A DNA stretch of 64,000 nucleotides from Byssochlamys sp. IMV 00236 (taxonomy: Eukaryota > Ascomycota > Eurotiomycetes > Eurotiales > Thermoascaceae), in assembly GCA_001931875.2 (NCBI GenBank), contig MSJH02000812.1, positions 682,001 through 746,000 on the forward strand, read 5' to 3'. Of this stretch, positions 44,588 to 56,144 are shown one piece after another. Made by a program: the position numbers and the translations under genes. Position 1 is the stretch's first letter. Each line of letters starts with the position of its first letter. The notes under the pieces are model-generated. The model made no database searches. It worked only from the letters and a program-made list of their open reading frames with translations, and was not told the origin of the DNA.

Positions 44588-45220
44588 TCAGTTTGCTGTC
44601 AAATCTGGGCTGACACAATCGTTGGGGTTTGGGCTGTTGAAGGCGCTTGACGCCAATGAATGTCTGCCTATCCTAAGCTTGTCATTCGAAAAGTTAACGA
44701 TCTTGTAGCCTTCCTATACATCATTGGAAATCAGTATCAATAAGTTATGCTTATATATAGAGGGAAAGCGAAACATACATCGGGATCAACACCGATCTCC
44801 CAATTATCAAACGCTTCATGGATATCAACGGACAGAAGCAGACCGTCTTGCGGGGAGTAAAGGCCACTGGCGCCTATGGCAGAGGGTGGCCTTATGTCCG
44901 TGATGTGACGTCGAAAGTTTTGAGCCTGCCATTGTGATATTCTGCTAACGGGGAAGATATGAGCCGCGGATGATCTCTTCCACGTCCTCTGGCGTGGGCA
45001 GTCTCCTTTGTTGACCAAGAACACCGTCAAGCCAGACGTTAAACTCGATGATGTTAAAAGACTGAAAAATATTGCTTGACAAGATAGTATCAACCGAGTC
45101 TGTGATCATCATTATGATACTCTCAACCAGGCAACCGAAGGACCGGCCTGCACTGGCTGGCATGCATGCTAGAATCCTGAAGTTTACCTTCCATCCCATC
45201 TGATGGATCTTGCGGTACAT
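44588..45220 (-). pseudogene. HNH-endonuclease-domain gene fragment
   Basis: The minus strand encodes part of a fungal HNH_2-type nuclease protein: SSAAHIFPVSRISQWQAQNF, then GLYSPQDGLLLSVDIHEAFD and NWEIGVDPD. An intact intron follows (GTATGT to TAG), then EGYKIVNFSNDKL, ending CVSPDLTAN before TGA at 44588-44590. Relatives usually continue after VSPDL with a helix such as LRWHFRQSV. Here the coding sequence ends and gypsy sequence begins within about 25 bases, so the C terminus appears cut by the insertion. The 5' part (MITDSVDTILSS..., LPTPEDVEEIIRG) lies in a different frame from the HNH core, implying a further break or an unresolved intron. Confidence 0.6.
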
Positions 45221-46533
45221 GAAGAGATCGGAATCTCCCTACCGAATTCTCTTTAAAGACTGAAAACCCTTCCTTGACAAGGGGGAAACGTCAATTCGAC
45301 TATCGACAAAGGTATCCACAAGCCACAAGATGATCCCAATGGACATACCGGCTGTTGTTTTCTCCATTCATTGTGACAAACTATACGTGTGATAAGAATA
45401 TACCAATCTATTGCATAACATGTCAAGGAGAAGAGTAAATAGGTAGAGATGATATGTTCTATATTCTCAGATATTGATACGAAAGATCGCAGTGGGATGA
45501 TGAAGATGATGATATTCCTCTCTATGGAGGGGAAGGCTAATATACTGGGCTAAGTATATGTGATTTCATGTCCCGGCCTGCCCAGGCCGTACCTGCTTAA
45601 TCCTGTAACAGATATACTAGAGCGACTTCCGGGGTAGAGTAGTCTATCATCGATGAAGAGCTATAGATAGTAAAAGGTGGCCCAGAGCCTGAGGCGAGCT
45701 CAGAGGATTATCTTTTGTCAAGATCTAGATAGTCATTGCAGTATCATAATAATGTCTGGGAGGTCTCCTACATTGCCCTTCTGTAGATAGTGTGATATGG
45801 TATGAGGATGCGAAAGGAGGAAGAGTAAGGACGGGGAAAGGCATTAAATATCCATTGTGTGACGGAAAACTGGGACCGGAAAGGGCAGAACAAGAGGAAG
45901 TGAAGATTAGCAAGGTGAAAGATGGTTGCTCACGCAAATTCAATCACAGTGTATTAGAGTGAAGCAATAAGAGCATCCATAGAGAAGTGGACGTCTGGCA
46001 GGGCTGACGCCAAGACGCGTGGTTGCTGGTCCATCCGCTGGAACTATCCATCTATCCATCTATCCATCTACCACCATCACTGAACATCAATTCGACCATT
46101 TGCCAAGATGCTCGTCTGGACATTCCTGGACAGATCAGAAGTATCGCCGTGTCTGCCATGGACATCGTCAATGATCGGTTCACTGCGGGAAATCCATTGG
46201 CAGCCGCTCTCCGCTATGACGTAGGTGCACCAGCTGCCGGATCGGGACAGCGTCAAACGAGATGATATCAGAGACTCCAAGATGAAGCAGAACGGCCATT
46301 CCCTGGCCATCCACTGCCAGCCATGCGAATCCTTCCGCTCGCTTATTTCTTGTCCAGGCACGCCCACAGGTCGACCTCTTTCTTCTCTTCATCAGCACCA
46401 GTTGGGGAAACGCCCTGCTTCACCACCGCTGGGACGGGGATTCCTCTCTCGATGACTCGGGCTTTCACTGCAACTTAAGAGCACAGACTGATCCGGAACC
46501 ACCTGCGCTATTATCAATTCAAGCATCGCCGAT
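45221..46533. other. Intergenic region upstream of the SMP/C2 gene
   Basis: No supported gene is present. It contains a short (CATCTATC)n repeat near 46045-46070. The right part is probably the promoter and leader of the SMP/C2 gene. Confidence 0.5.
46045..46070. repeat. CATCTATC microsatellite
   Basis: About three tandem copies of an 8-base unit lie in the region upstream of the SMP/C2 gene. Confidence 0.7.
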
Positions 46534-49500
46534 ATGACCACCCAGCACGCGCCGGCAGGCCATTGGGGCGTCAATAATCCCATCCCCAATATCCAGCGGT
46601 TCGTAGAGAGCTTGGACAAGGACAAAAGAGAACGGGACAGGAGGATCGATGAGGAAGAACGCCAAAAGCGACAAGCGGAGAGAGAAGGGGGAGCGGTCCC
46701 CCACGGACAGCAGGATTCCTCCAAGCACAAGGGCACACGAAAGGTGACCGACCCCACGACAGGCAAAGAGGTCGAAATCGAGGATGTGGGACGAGATCTC
46801 GTGAAAGAATCGAAGGACCCAGATGTACGTACATTTACACTAGAGGAAAGGGAAGAGGCCACGTCTGACCCGCTACGTTGTTTCAACAGCTTTCGGTTCC
46901 CAATGCCAACCTGAACAAGCCAACGGTGAGTGAATACATGCGGTTATGAAATGCAGCAGCAGAAGATGACTGACTGACACATCGTGTAGCCCATCAAGAC
47001 GGAGCCTACACAGCCGCTACCGGAATACAAGCACAACCAGGATGTCACCGCACCGCCAGACCCCATCGCCGAGGGGACAACATCGGACGTCCCCATTCGG
47101 GGTGAGAAGACCAATGTCCTATTCCATCCTACGCCGTCCATTACATACCAGCCAATGTTCGAGACCCTGGAGAAACGGGCTACCGGTCTTTGTATCGCCA
47201 CGGTTATCGGCATCATTTTCGTGGGCAAGATGTTTGGCGGTTCTCTCTGGGGATTGATCCCATTGGCCTCTATCATCTCTTCAGGGACTTTCTTGTGGAT
47301 GAAGGAAGTTATCAGGAGTGGCCGCGAAATGGAGTGGAGTAGTGAACAGCTGCGCGGTGAGACGGTAAGATTTCTCCCCTTTCGGATAGATGTTTGCCTA
47401 TGGGTTCTTCTGACAGTCTCCAGGCAACGGCAAACCTGCTACCGGAGTCTGTCGAGTGGATGAACACGTTCCTGACCGTTGCATGGGGTCTGATGAACCC
47501 AGATATGTTTTCAGGCATTGCGGACACTATTGAAGATATCATGCAAGCATCTGTTCCGAGTGTCATTGAGAACGTCCGTGTTGCGGAGATTGATCAGGGA
47601 AACAACCCAATCCGTATCCTCAGCCTTCGTGCCCTCCCTGATAGTCACGTCAAGCAGCTGCAGGAAAATGCTCACGAAGAGAATAAGAAAAACAAGGATC
47701 CTCAAGCTGCCGCAGCTGATGAGGAGGGAGGCGACTACTACAATCTGGAAGTCTCGTTTGCCTACCACGCCAAGCCAAGCGAAGGAAGTATGGCGTCCAA
47801 GGCCCGCAACATGCACATGGAACTGGTCTTCTACCTTGGAGTGAAGGGCCTCTTTGGCGTGCCCCTGCCGGTCTTTGCGGAGTTGATTGAGATGGTAGGG
47901 ACCGTTCGATTGCGGTTGCAGATGACACCACAGCCCCCGTTTGCGAAGAATTTGACATTCAGCTTCATGGGATTGCCTCACATTCGCGCCGGTTGTACTC
48001 CTATGGTCCGGAGCGGTGTCAACATCTTGAACCTTCCTCTCATCTCCAACTTTGTCAACTATGCCATCGGCGCGGCTGCCAGTCTCTATGTGGCCCCCAA
48101 GTCCATGTCGTTGGATCTGAGCATGCTGCTGAAGGGAGACGACATCCAGAAGGACACCGACGCCATAGGCGTCATGTGGGTCCGAATCCATCGAGCGATC
48201 GGTCTCAGCAAGCAGGACAAACGCGGTAGCGAAGGTGGCGGCAGTGATCCTTACATCAACCTGTCGTTCTCCAAATATGGAAAGCCCATGTACTGTACCA
48301 GGGTGATCACAGACGACCTGAATCCCATCTGGGAGGAAACAGCAGCACTGTTGGTGACGCCAGAGTTAATAAAAGCGGACGAGCAGCTCAGCGTCGAGCT
48401 ATGGGATTCTGACCGGAATACAGCTGACGACATCGTCGGGAAGATCGAGGTGTCCATCCAGGAGATGATCCAGCACCCTGGAAGAATGTTCCCGCAAGTA
48501 TCCAAGCTACAGGGAATGGAAGCGGGCAGCGAGATGCCTGGTGAACTGCACTGGGAGGTTGGTTTCTTTGGAAAGCCGAAGCTTCGACCGCAACTGAGGA
48601 CAGACGGCCAATCCACAAACCTTCCGGATACACTCAAGGATAACCCCAAGTTTCAGGATGAGAAGGGTGTCATCACGAGTGACGAAGAGGACGCCGTTGT
48701 GCATACCCCTCCTGACCCTCTGTGGCCCAGTGGTATCTGCAGTATCGTCATTCACCAGATCGTGAACCTTCAGCTAGAAAACATCCAAGGAAGCAAAGGT
48801 AACAGGAAGAACAGAGAATACGAGCCTGCCAAGCCCTATGGTGAGAACATTGAGGAGCAGGGCAAGGAGCTTCCTAACAGCTATTGTACCATCTTGCTGA
48901 ATGATAACTTGGTAAGTGAAGATTTTGAGGTCAAGCGTGGTATATCTGTTAACTTCTAACGTTATCCAGGTCTATCGCACTCGGTCAAAAGCGGTCAGCA
49001 GCAAACCCATCTTTAACGCAGGAACCGAGCGATTCGTCCGTGATTGGAGATCGGCGGTTGTCACTGTCACTGTCCGTGACCAGCGACACCGTGAGCATGA
49101 CCCAATTCTCGGTGTTGTTCCCTTGAAGTTGTCGGATATCCTTCGGAAGAGTTCTCAGGTCACTCGATGGTACCCTCTCGACGGCGGGATTGGGTTCGGA
49201 CGAATTCGCATTTCGCTTCTGTTCCGAAGTGTTGAAACCAGGCTCCCACCGAACATGCTGGGATGGGACGTTGGAACTTTCCAGTTCACGTCCGATCGCG
49301 TCACTGCGGAGAATTATGCGCATTATGCTAAGATCAAGCTACGTACGGGCGGAAGCACTGGCAAGATCTCCAAGACTGTGGCCCATGTGGACAGTGGGAA
49401 CACCTACTACGACCTCAACCGGAGGTCTGGCAAAGATCGAATCAAGTTGCCTGTCAAGCACCGTTACCGCTCTCCAGTCGTTTTTGAATTCCACAATGCG

Positions 49501-50412
49501 CACACTCGAGGTACCGATGCCTATGCAGTTCTCTGGCTACAACACCTCGTCGACGGTGAGGACACTCAAATTGACATTCCCATCTGGACAACCAAGAATG
49601 GCCGCCGGCTCACCCAGAACTACGTCACGGAGGAGAACTGGAAGGCCAAGGAGGTACCCGGTCTAGAAGACCTCCAAGAAGTGGGTCGTCTGAAGTTCAG
49701 CTGCAAGTTCACCGCCGGGATCGACGAATCTCACGAGAGCTTCGTGGTGGACAATGATTCTCGCGAGACATTCGAGACATGGGAGACTTGCGTTGCAGAA
49801 GGCGTCCGCGAGCGTCATGTTCCCGCCGAGATCCCGGAGGAGGTTCAGCAACTCCACGAAAAGTCTCTCGTCGAAGGCCGTGACATTCTAAAAAAGGCGA
49901 ACCTAGAAGAGCAGAAGCTCTGGCTGGATAAACAAGGTCACGACTGGAGTGGTGCTTTTGGACAGGATCCTCGTGCATACACTGACTCATTCGGTCGGAA
50001 AGCCGCTGAACCGGGCGTTGAAAAGCCTCCCCACGACCCCATCGTTCCTCCTCCAGTCGAGAAGCCCAGCGAACTCCAGAAACGCGACGGTGACGCTGCC
50101 GAAGAAGAAGTCGGCAATTCGGACTCCAGCGAGACGAGCGAGTCGGAAGAGAGCTCCAACCTGACCAGCAACACCAGCAGCGCAGATTCCGAAGCACCTA
50201 ATGGAGTACCTCGCAGCACCAGCGATATCAACAAGCAGAACAAGCGGGCTGAACATCGTCAACAGCGCGGTCTCATGCAGTGGAAGCCCGTCCGCAACGC
50301 CGTTTTCGCCAAAGACGAGGCCAAGTTCGCCCTACGCAAAGTGAAGAGAAAGATCGGAATGGGTGACCTCACTGGCAGAGAGCCTGATGTTGAAACCGAG
50401 ACTGGATCATAA
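46534..50412 (+). CDS. Membrane protein with SMP-like and C2 domains (tricalbin-like)
   Basis: Predicted product is 1210 residues from exons 46534-46824, 46890-46925, 46990-47364, 47424-48911 and 48970-50412. A charged cytosolic N terminus leads to a hydrophobic hairpin (about residues 175-213, with GLCIATVIGIIFVG and LWGLIPLASIISSGTFLW). An SMP-like lipid-binding region follows (SVEWMNTFLTVAWGLMNPDM through FSFMGLPHIRAGCTPMVRSG). A C2 domain lies near residues 484-590 (MWVRIHRAIGLSKQD, GGGSDPYINLSFSKYGKP, LNPIWEETAALLV). A second C2-like segment spans the last intron. The C terminus is acidic and serine-rich. This order matches tricalbin/synaptotagmin-like tethers that hold ER to plasma membrane and move lipids. 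Exon 2 is only 36 bases. The exact yeast counterpart is uncertain. Confidence 0.85.
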
Positions 50413-50966
50413 ATGTGAATTTGGAACACGAGAATGAGAATACGACAAATGCTGGAATTAACTCTTAAGGATACGCCATGACGTTTCGGATCTGATATTG
50501 ATTATGTTATCTCATACCTATGCTCTGTACTGTACTCTAGTGTAACTTTACATCTAATTAAAACTTCCTTTTTCTTTTGTCATAAGCGGCTCTGCAAGTA
50601 TTGATTAACTTCGCAAGTCTCACCCAGAATAGTAGTTAACATTAATTGGAAATGCAGTATTTTATCGAGTGGTATAGGGGTCGGCGTGTCCCACTCTCCT
50701 AAGGCTGAAAAACACTAAATTATGACAGTTTGCCATCATTGTTCCTTTCAATTCATCCTTCCAAACCTCAACGGTATTCATTGCATGACAAAAGGGTCGA
50801 ACGTCGCCTCCAAAATTCCCCAAATAAGAAATGGCCCTAAGAACCGACTGGGTAACCCGTCATGTACTCAACTTATTGCCAGTTCCATAGCGAAACTGCC
50901 CATAAACGGGGTCTTGCTAGAACCGCCCTAGTAGAGTCATAACACCTGTATCAGTTTATGTCTTTT
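50413..50966. other. Convergent intergenic region
   Basis: This lies between the stop codons of the SMP/C2 gene and 5-oxoprolinase. No gene is seen. A 69-codon plus-strand frame at 50722 has no family resemblance. Confidence 0.6.
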
Positions 50967-53900
50967 CTACTGCGGTGTTGGTCTAGTATCCAAGGTATAA
51001 CTATCCATATCTTCTATCGGAGGCCCCCAACCTCCTCCACCTAAAATTTTCATATATTAGCAGGTTATTCAAGCAATAAACATAACGCATTTAGCATTGG
51101 AACTTCTGGCACTGAGATAAGAGACTCACCAGGAGAGTTTATCTGTATATAGTCCCCTGCCTGCAGCCTCACGACTGCTTTCGCTCCGATATTGATCTTT
51201 TCAAGCTTTCCGTGTGCGTTCTTTTTGAATATAAAGTTCTTGCCCACACTACCCGGCTTGCCTCCCTCCATCCCGTAGGGACTGTATACACGCCGCTCGG
51301 ACAGGACGCTGAATGTTAAAGGGATTCTGGCTTCGACTTCTCGAATCACGCCATCGCCGCCATTGAATCTTCCTCTGCCCCCGGTCCCTTTGCTGATTTC
51401 GTCCCGACGGATAATCACCGGTGTCCGCTTCTCAATTACTTCTGGGTCCGTTGCTCGCGTATTAGTCGAATGGACATTGACACCATTCGCACCATGCCAA
51501 GTTGGTCCTGCTCCACTTCCTCCTCCGACTGTCTCTCCGTAATTCCATCCTGGAGTAACCTTTCCAGTCAGAGGGTCCTTTCCTCCCATTCCCCATCCCA
51601 GGCTATTAGCACATCCTTGACTAGCAGCAGCAGCACCAAATGCTTTAAAGATGACATCCGTCACACGTTGGCTTGATATGGTGGAACCACAGATAGCGAC
51701 TGTCGGTGAGGGATTCAAAACTGTTCCTTCGGGAACTCGAATTCTGCAAGGATTAAGACAACCTTGGTTCAGTGGGATGTCCATGTCCACCATTATACGT
51801 AACGCGTAGATTATCGCAGAGTGCGTGATGGAAATAGGCATGTTCATATTGCCATAGGTCTGAGCACCGGTTCCCTCGAAGTCAAAGATCGCCGTACCTT
51901 CTTCGCTGTCAATTGTCACTTCTAGCTGGATTGGTGTGCCGTCATCTAACCAGTCAACGGCCTTGAGTGGTTTTCCTTTCGTCGTTCTGTATACCTTCTT
52001 AAACAGCTCCTTGATAGCAACTTCGGCATTGTCTTGAATTCCATGCATGTACAGATGCACGATAGGTAAAGTGAATTCCTCACAGAGCTGTTGGATCAAG
52101 GTGATCCCTCTCTGGTTAGCAGAGATCTTAGCCTTGATGTCGGAGATGTTATCATTGAGTCTCCTCGTCGCACTGCATCCTGGATATTCTGCGACCTTGT
52201 TGAATAAGTCTCTGATTTCCTCTTCAAGGAATACGCCGCTGCTAACTATCTTCATCGATTTGACAGCCATTCCCTCCTGCCATAGTTCCTTTGAATCAGG
52301 GACCATACTCGTGATCCCGATTCCTCCAATGTCAGTATGATGACCTCGTGACGCGACGTAAAATGCAAGCTCATCTCCATAAAAGGCCGGGGTGATAACA
52401 GTAAGGTCAGGCAAATGCGTTCCGCCAGCTTCAGGATGGTTTGTCAGGAGAACATCTCCAGGCTTAAGCTTGTCGCTCCATAGTCGATGTTGATATTGAA
52501 TTGCAAATTGCATACTTCCCAAGTGGATAGGTATGTGAGGGGCATTCGCTACCAGGTTTCCACTTGGTGAGAATATGGCACAGGAAAAATCGAGACGTTC
52601 TTTGATACTGGTGCTGATTGATGTCCGCTGGAGTGTGTTTCCCATTTGTTCGGCAATGGACATGAATCGATTGGCGAAACAGGATAGTTGGATTGGGTTG
52701 ACTTTGTTAGAAGTTATAGAGTTTGAACTCTGTTCTTGCTGATATCGATCTATCACGACGTGATGAGATGTTATGAAACACTCGTATCCTTTTTCGACGA
52801 GGATGGTTTGGGTTTCATCCGTGATGATAGCGGGGCCCTTTTGTTCATTAGCTTTTGTAATATGCTTCTTCTGTAAGTGCTTGATAAACTCACAGTGAGG
52901 TAAGAAGCGACCTTCATAGATTCTAGTTTATAAATTGGAACGTCTTCCCATTCACCCTCCAGATACACTTTCTGGAACGAGACGGGTTCGGGTTTGATTC
53001 TGCACCGTTTCGCTTCTTCAATATCCGCTGACAGAGATGCAGCATCTTCTTGTGTACTGGTCTTACTAGTACCTCGCAAAGTGATACTATCCACAATGAT
53101 GTCTCTGTCTGCCTTGAACGCAAACTCTCTCAGATGGCGTTCCGTGAATGCAGACTTGTAGTCCCCATCGGCCGGTTGCTCGATACTGAGTATTGTATCC
53201 ATACCCTTGTACTGCATATTCAGGAACGTGTGGAACTCAATAGCATGTTTGCCTATGCCTTGAGTGTGCAGGTCATGCTCGACCTTTGTCTTTAGGTGCT
53301 TCTCACGCTCTTGGAGAATGCAAATAGCTTCCGTTGATAAAGTAAGAAATGATGGCTCCGTAACTTCAGACGTTATTTGGGCGCAGCTGATTCCATATGC
53401 GGACAAGAGAGACGAATATCTATGAATCAGAATCCTTTCTATTCCAAGGTTCGAAGCAATTGCACAGGCATGTTCTGATGATATTATCAAGAAGTCAGTA
53501 CATGAGAAATGGCTTTTAGGGGGGACATTTATTTGTTAAGATATACATACGACCGCCTGCACCACCGAAGCTGACCAGGTTATGATCATATGTCGCATAC
53601 CCGCGAGCCTCAGTTGCATTGCGTATGGGTCTACACATGCTCTCATTTGCTACGTTGATGAATCCAAGAGCAATCTGCTCCGGAGTGAATTTGATGTCCG
53701 ATTCTGCGTTGATTATTTCGGCCAACTCGTCGAATCTCTTCGCTACCACCTCTGTATCTAATGGCTTATCTGCCTTTTCTCCGAATATTGACGGGAATGA
53801 AGAGACCACCAGGCGACCAAGGAAGAGGTTAGCGTCAGTTACCGTCAATGGGCCGCCTTTTCTATAGCATGCTGGACCGGGGTGTGCTCCCGCACTCTGT

Positions 53901-55444
53901 TGCGACGTTAGATATTGAAGGTGAAAGACAAGTAACTATCACACGCATATAGCAGCTTACGACTGGTACTTGCCTCAGGACCGACAACCAGAAGCCCGTT
54001 CCGCCAAAATAACATGGATCCGCCTCCTGCGGCCACTGTGGCGATGTTGAGCATAGGTGTAGAGATCTTCCTGCCGGCAATGGTCGATTCAATAATGTGG
54101 TCGAATTTCCCGTCATATCGGGATACATCCGTGCTTGTTCCACCCTTGCAAGAAAGAAATGAGCGTCAGAATCAATATGAGACTGACTTATAGATAGTCC
54201 AGTGATCAACCTACCATGTCGAAACCTATTAGAGCTCTACCATCCCTTGTGTCGTAGCATGAGCGGGCAATACCAACGACTCCTCCAGCTGGACCGCTAA
54301 GTAATGCTGCATTTCCTGTATACTTTTGTGCCTTTCTCAATCCGCCGTCGGATGACATGAAGTCAACTCGTTGCGGGGGCACGTCGAACCCGTCTAAGAA
54401 GCTGTTTATATAAGTGCGCACCACAGGCGAGAGATAGGCATCAATACAGACGGCTGTAGCTCTCTGTAGCATCTTTATGCGAGGACTAGTCTCAGATGAT
54501 ATAGTTATCGACTCGAAGCCTTCTTCTTCTGCGATCTTCGCGGCCAGTCTTTCATGGTCTTGATGAGAATAATTTAGACAAAGTCATTCTATGCAAGAGA
54601 CGCAACGCACAGAGTTCATACCTGGAAATATGTGTGAATGAATAAAGCATATCGCGATAGAGTCAAACCCTTCCTGTCGTAAAGACCGAAGACAAGCTCT
54701 AGTTAAATCCACGTCCAATGGTTGAAGGATGCGGACAACTTCTCCACTCTCAGTCTTCATGAGATTCGGATCATTCACATCGAATTCAGGTCGAGGATAA
54801 GGATCTAGTTCATAGTTCTCGATAGTGATTCTCTCTTCGATCTCCGCAACTTTGTCAAACAAGACCTTTGGTTTGCGAATGTTCAGATCGAACAAATGTG
54901 GACGCGACTGGTCGCCTATTTCGCATAGGTCTTTGAACCCTACAACGACGACGAACATAAGCGATTACCATGTATACAAAGACTGGAGATTCTCTCCATG
55001 GCTCATACCCTTGGTGGTGAGTAAGGCGAACTGCTTTCCCTTATGTTCCAGTAAAGCATTCGTGGCTACCGTAGTTCCAATACGGCAATCCTCTAAGTAC
55101 CATATCCGACATTTAGCAAAGCGACTAGGTATATGTAGGACGATATGGAACTCAGATATCCCCCACCTATAGATGAAGCATTCAATTTCTCTTCTTGTGC
55201 GATTGATCTGCCTTCTGCAATCTCTAACACGCGCCGGATCGCCTCTCGCGGTGCGTCCGAATAGTTCTGGGGGTCCACGGAGAGCAGTTTGAACACTACA
55301 TCTTCTCGACCTGGTATTTGAGCGATAACATCACAGAATGTGCCTCCACGGTCTGGGTAGATGGTTGTGTTAGCATATTGGGGTAAAGGAAAAGGCGAGA
55401 TACGTGCCTATTGCGATTTTGATTCCAGACTGGATGTTTGCCAT
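50967..55444 (-). CDS. 5-Oxoprolinase (hydantoinase A/B family)
   Basis: This ATP-dependent enzyme opens 5-oxo-L-proline to glutamate in glutathione turnover. Ten exons: 55444-55408, 55352-55167, 55092-55009, 54939-54622, 54558-54215, 54144-53974, 53896-53551, 53474-52894, 52837-51130 and 51040-50967, giving 1282 residues, the full family length. The HyuA half shows [40 protein letters not shown] and SFGGAGGQHACAIA. The HyuB half shows [20 protein letters not shown] and [11 protein letters not shown]. The end is [18 protein letters not shown]. Frame is kept through all nine introns. Introns 1 and 6 need GC rather than GT donors (GCACGT and GCAAGT). It is divergent from a transporter gene 700 bases away, suggesting joint use of oxoproline or a related lactam. 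The GGGGYG-type end fits the 5-oxoprolinase branch, though the substrate cannot be proven by sequence. Confidence 0.9.
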
Positions 55445-56144
55445 AGTTCACTGGTAGTATGGACTGGTCTAGCTTCTAAGAATCGTAAGATGTAGAGAAA
55501 TTCCGATCATATATATATCAGCTGATTTAGAAAGAGGTACGCGTGTAAGAAGAAGAACCCTATATCGCTTTTTGCACTATTACAGCTTAATAGGTGACCA
55601 ATCGCGGACAAGGGAGGAAGGGATCGTTATCAGCAATTATGTCTGTACATTGATAGCCAGTCATGTCCAGATTTATTAGCAAAAGCTTACCTAGATGATT
55701 ATATCCTCAACTGGAAATGAAAAGTAGTGAGATCAAGCAACCGATCGAGAAACAGCGCATTGGCCTTAATCTTAGTACTGTGTGTCAGTTCCCCTCGGAA
55801 TGGCGAAAGCGGAGAGATTCCGAGATAGCGGGCCATAAGTATACTTAAGTATAGGCTAGCGGGCACTCCGCTGATAGGACATCACCGACACTGATATAGA
55901 ATTGATTATTCTACCTTCCTAAAGTGTTGAAAAGGGTAAAATTGGACGGGAGTGGCCCGACAGAGCCTAACAACGTGCGTTGGTACTTATTCTACTAGCC
56001 CGTATAACGTGCTCTTCACCATGGGGCACGTTATTGTAATACGAACCAGTCAGTCTGGGTCTGGCCACAGGATGGCTTGATTAAGGATAAGCTTAGAGTG
56101 CGCTCAAATACAGTCCCTCGAAGCCTATATTCCTTCAAATACAG
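55445..56144. promoter_or_regulatory. Shared promoter with three HGATAR-type motifs
   Basis: A 700-base spacer separates 5-oxoprolinase (minus) from the MFS transporter (plus). TTATCA at 55627-55632, AGATAG at 55823-55828 and TGATAG at 55872-55877 match the HGATAR consensus of nitrogen GATA factors. A six-base degenerate motif occurs by chance, so control is inferred only. Confidence 0.4.

Noticed and set aside
47511..48191. 226-codon minus-strand frame inside the SMP/C2 gene
   Set aside because: Antisense to the SMP-like region with no supporting motifs.
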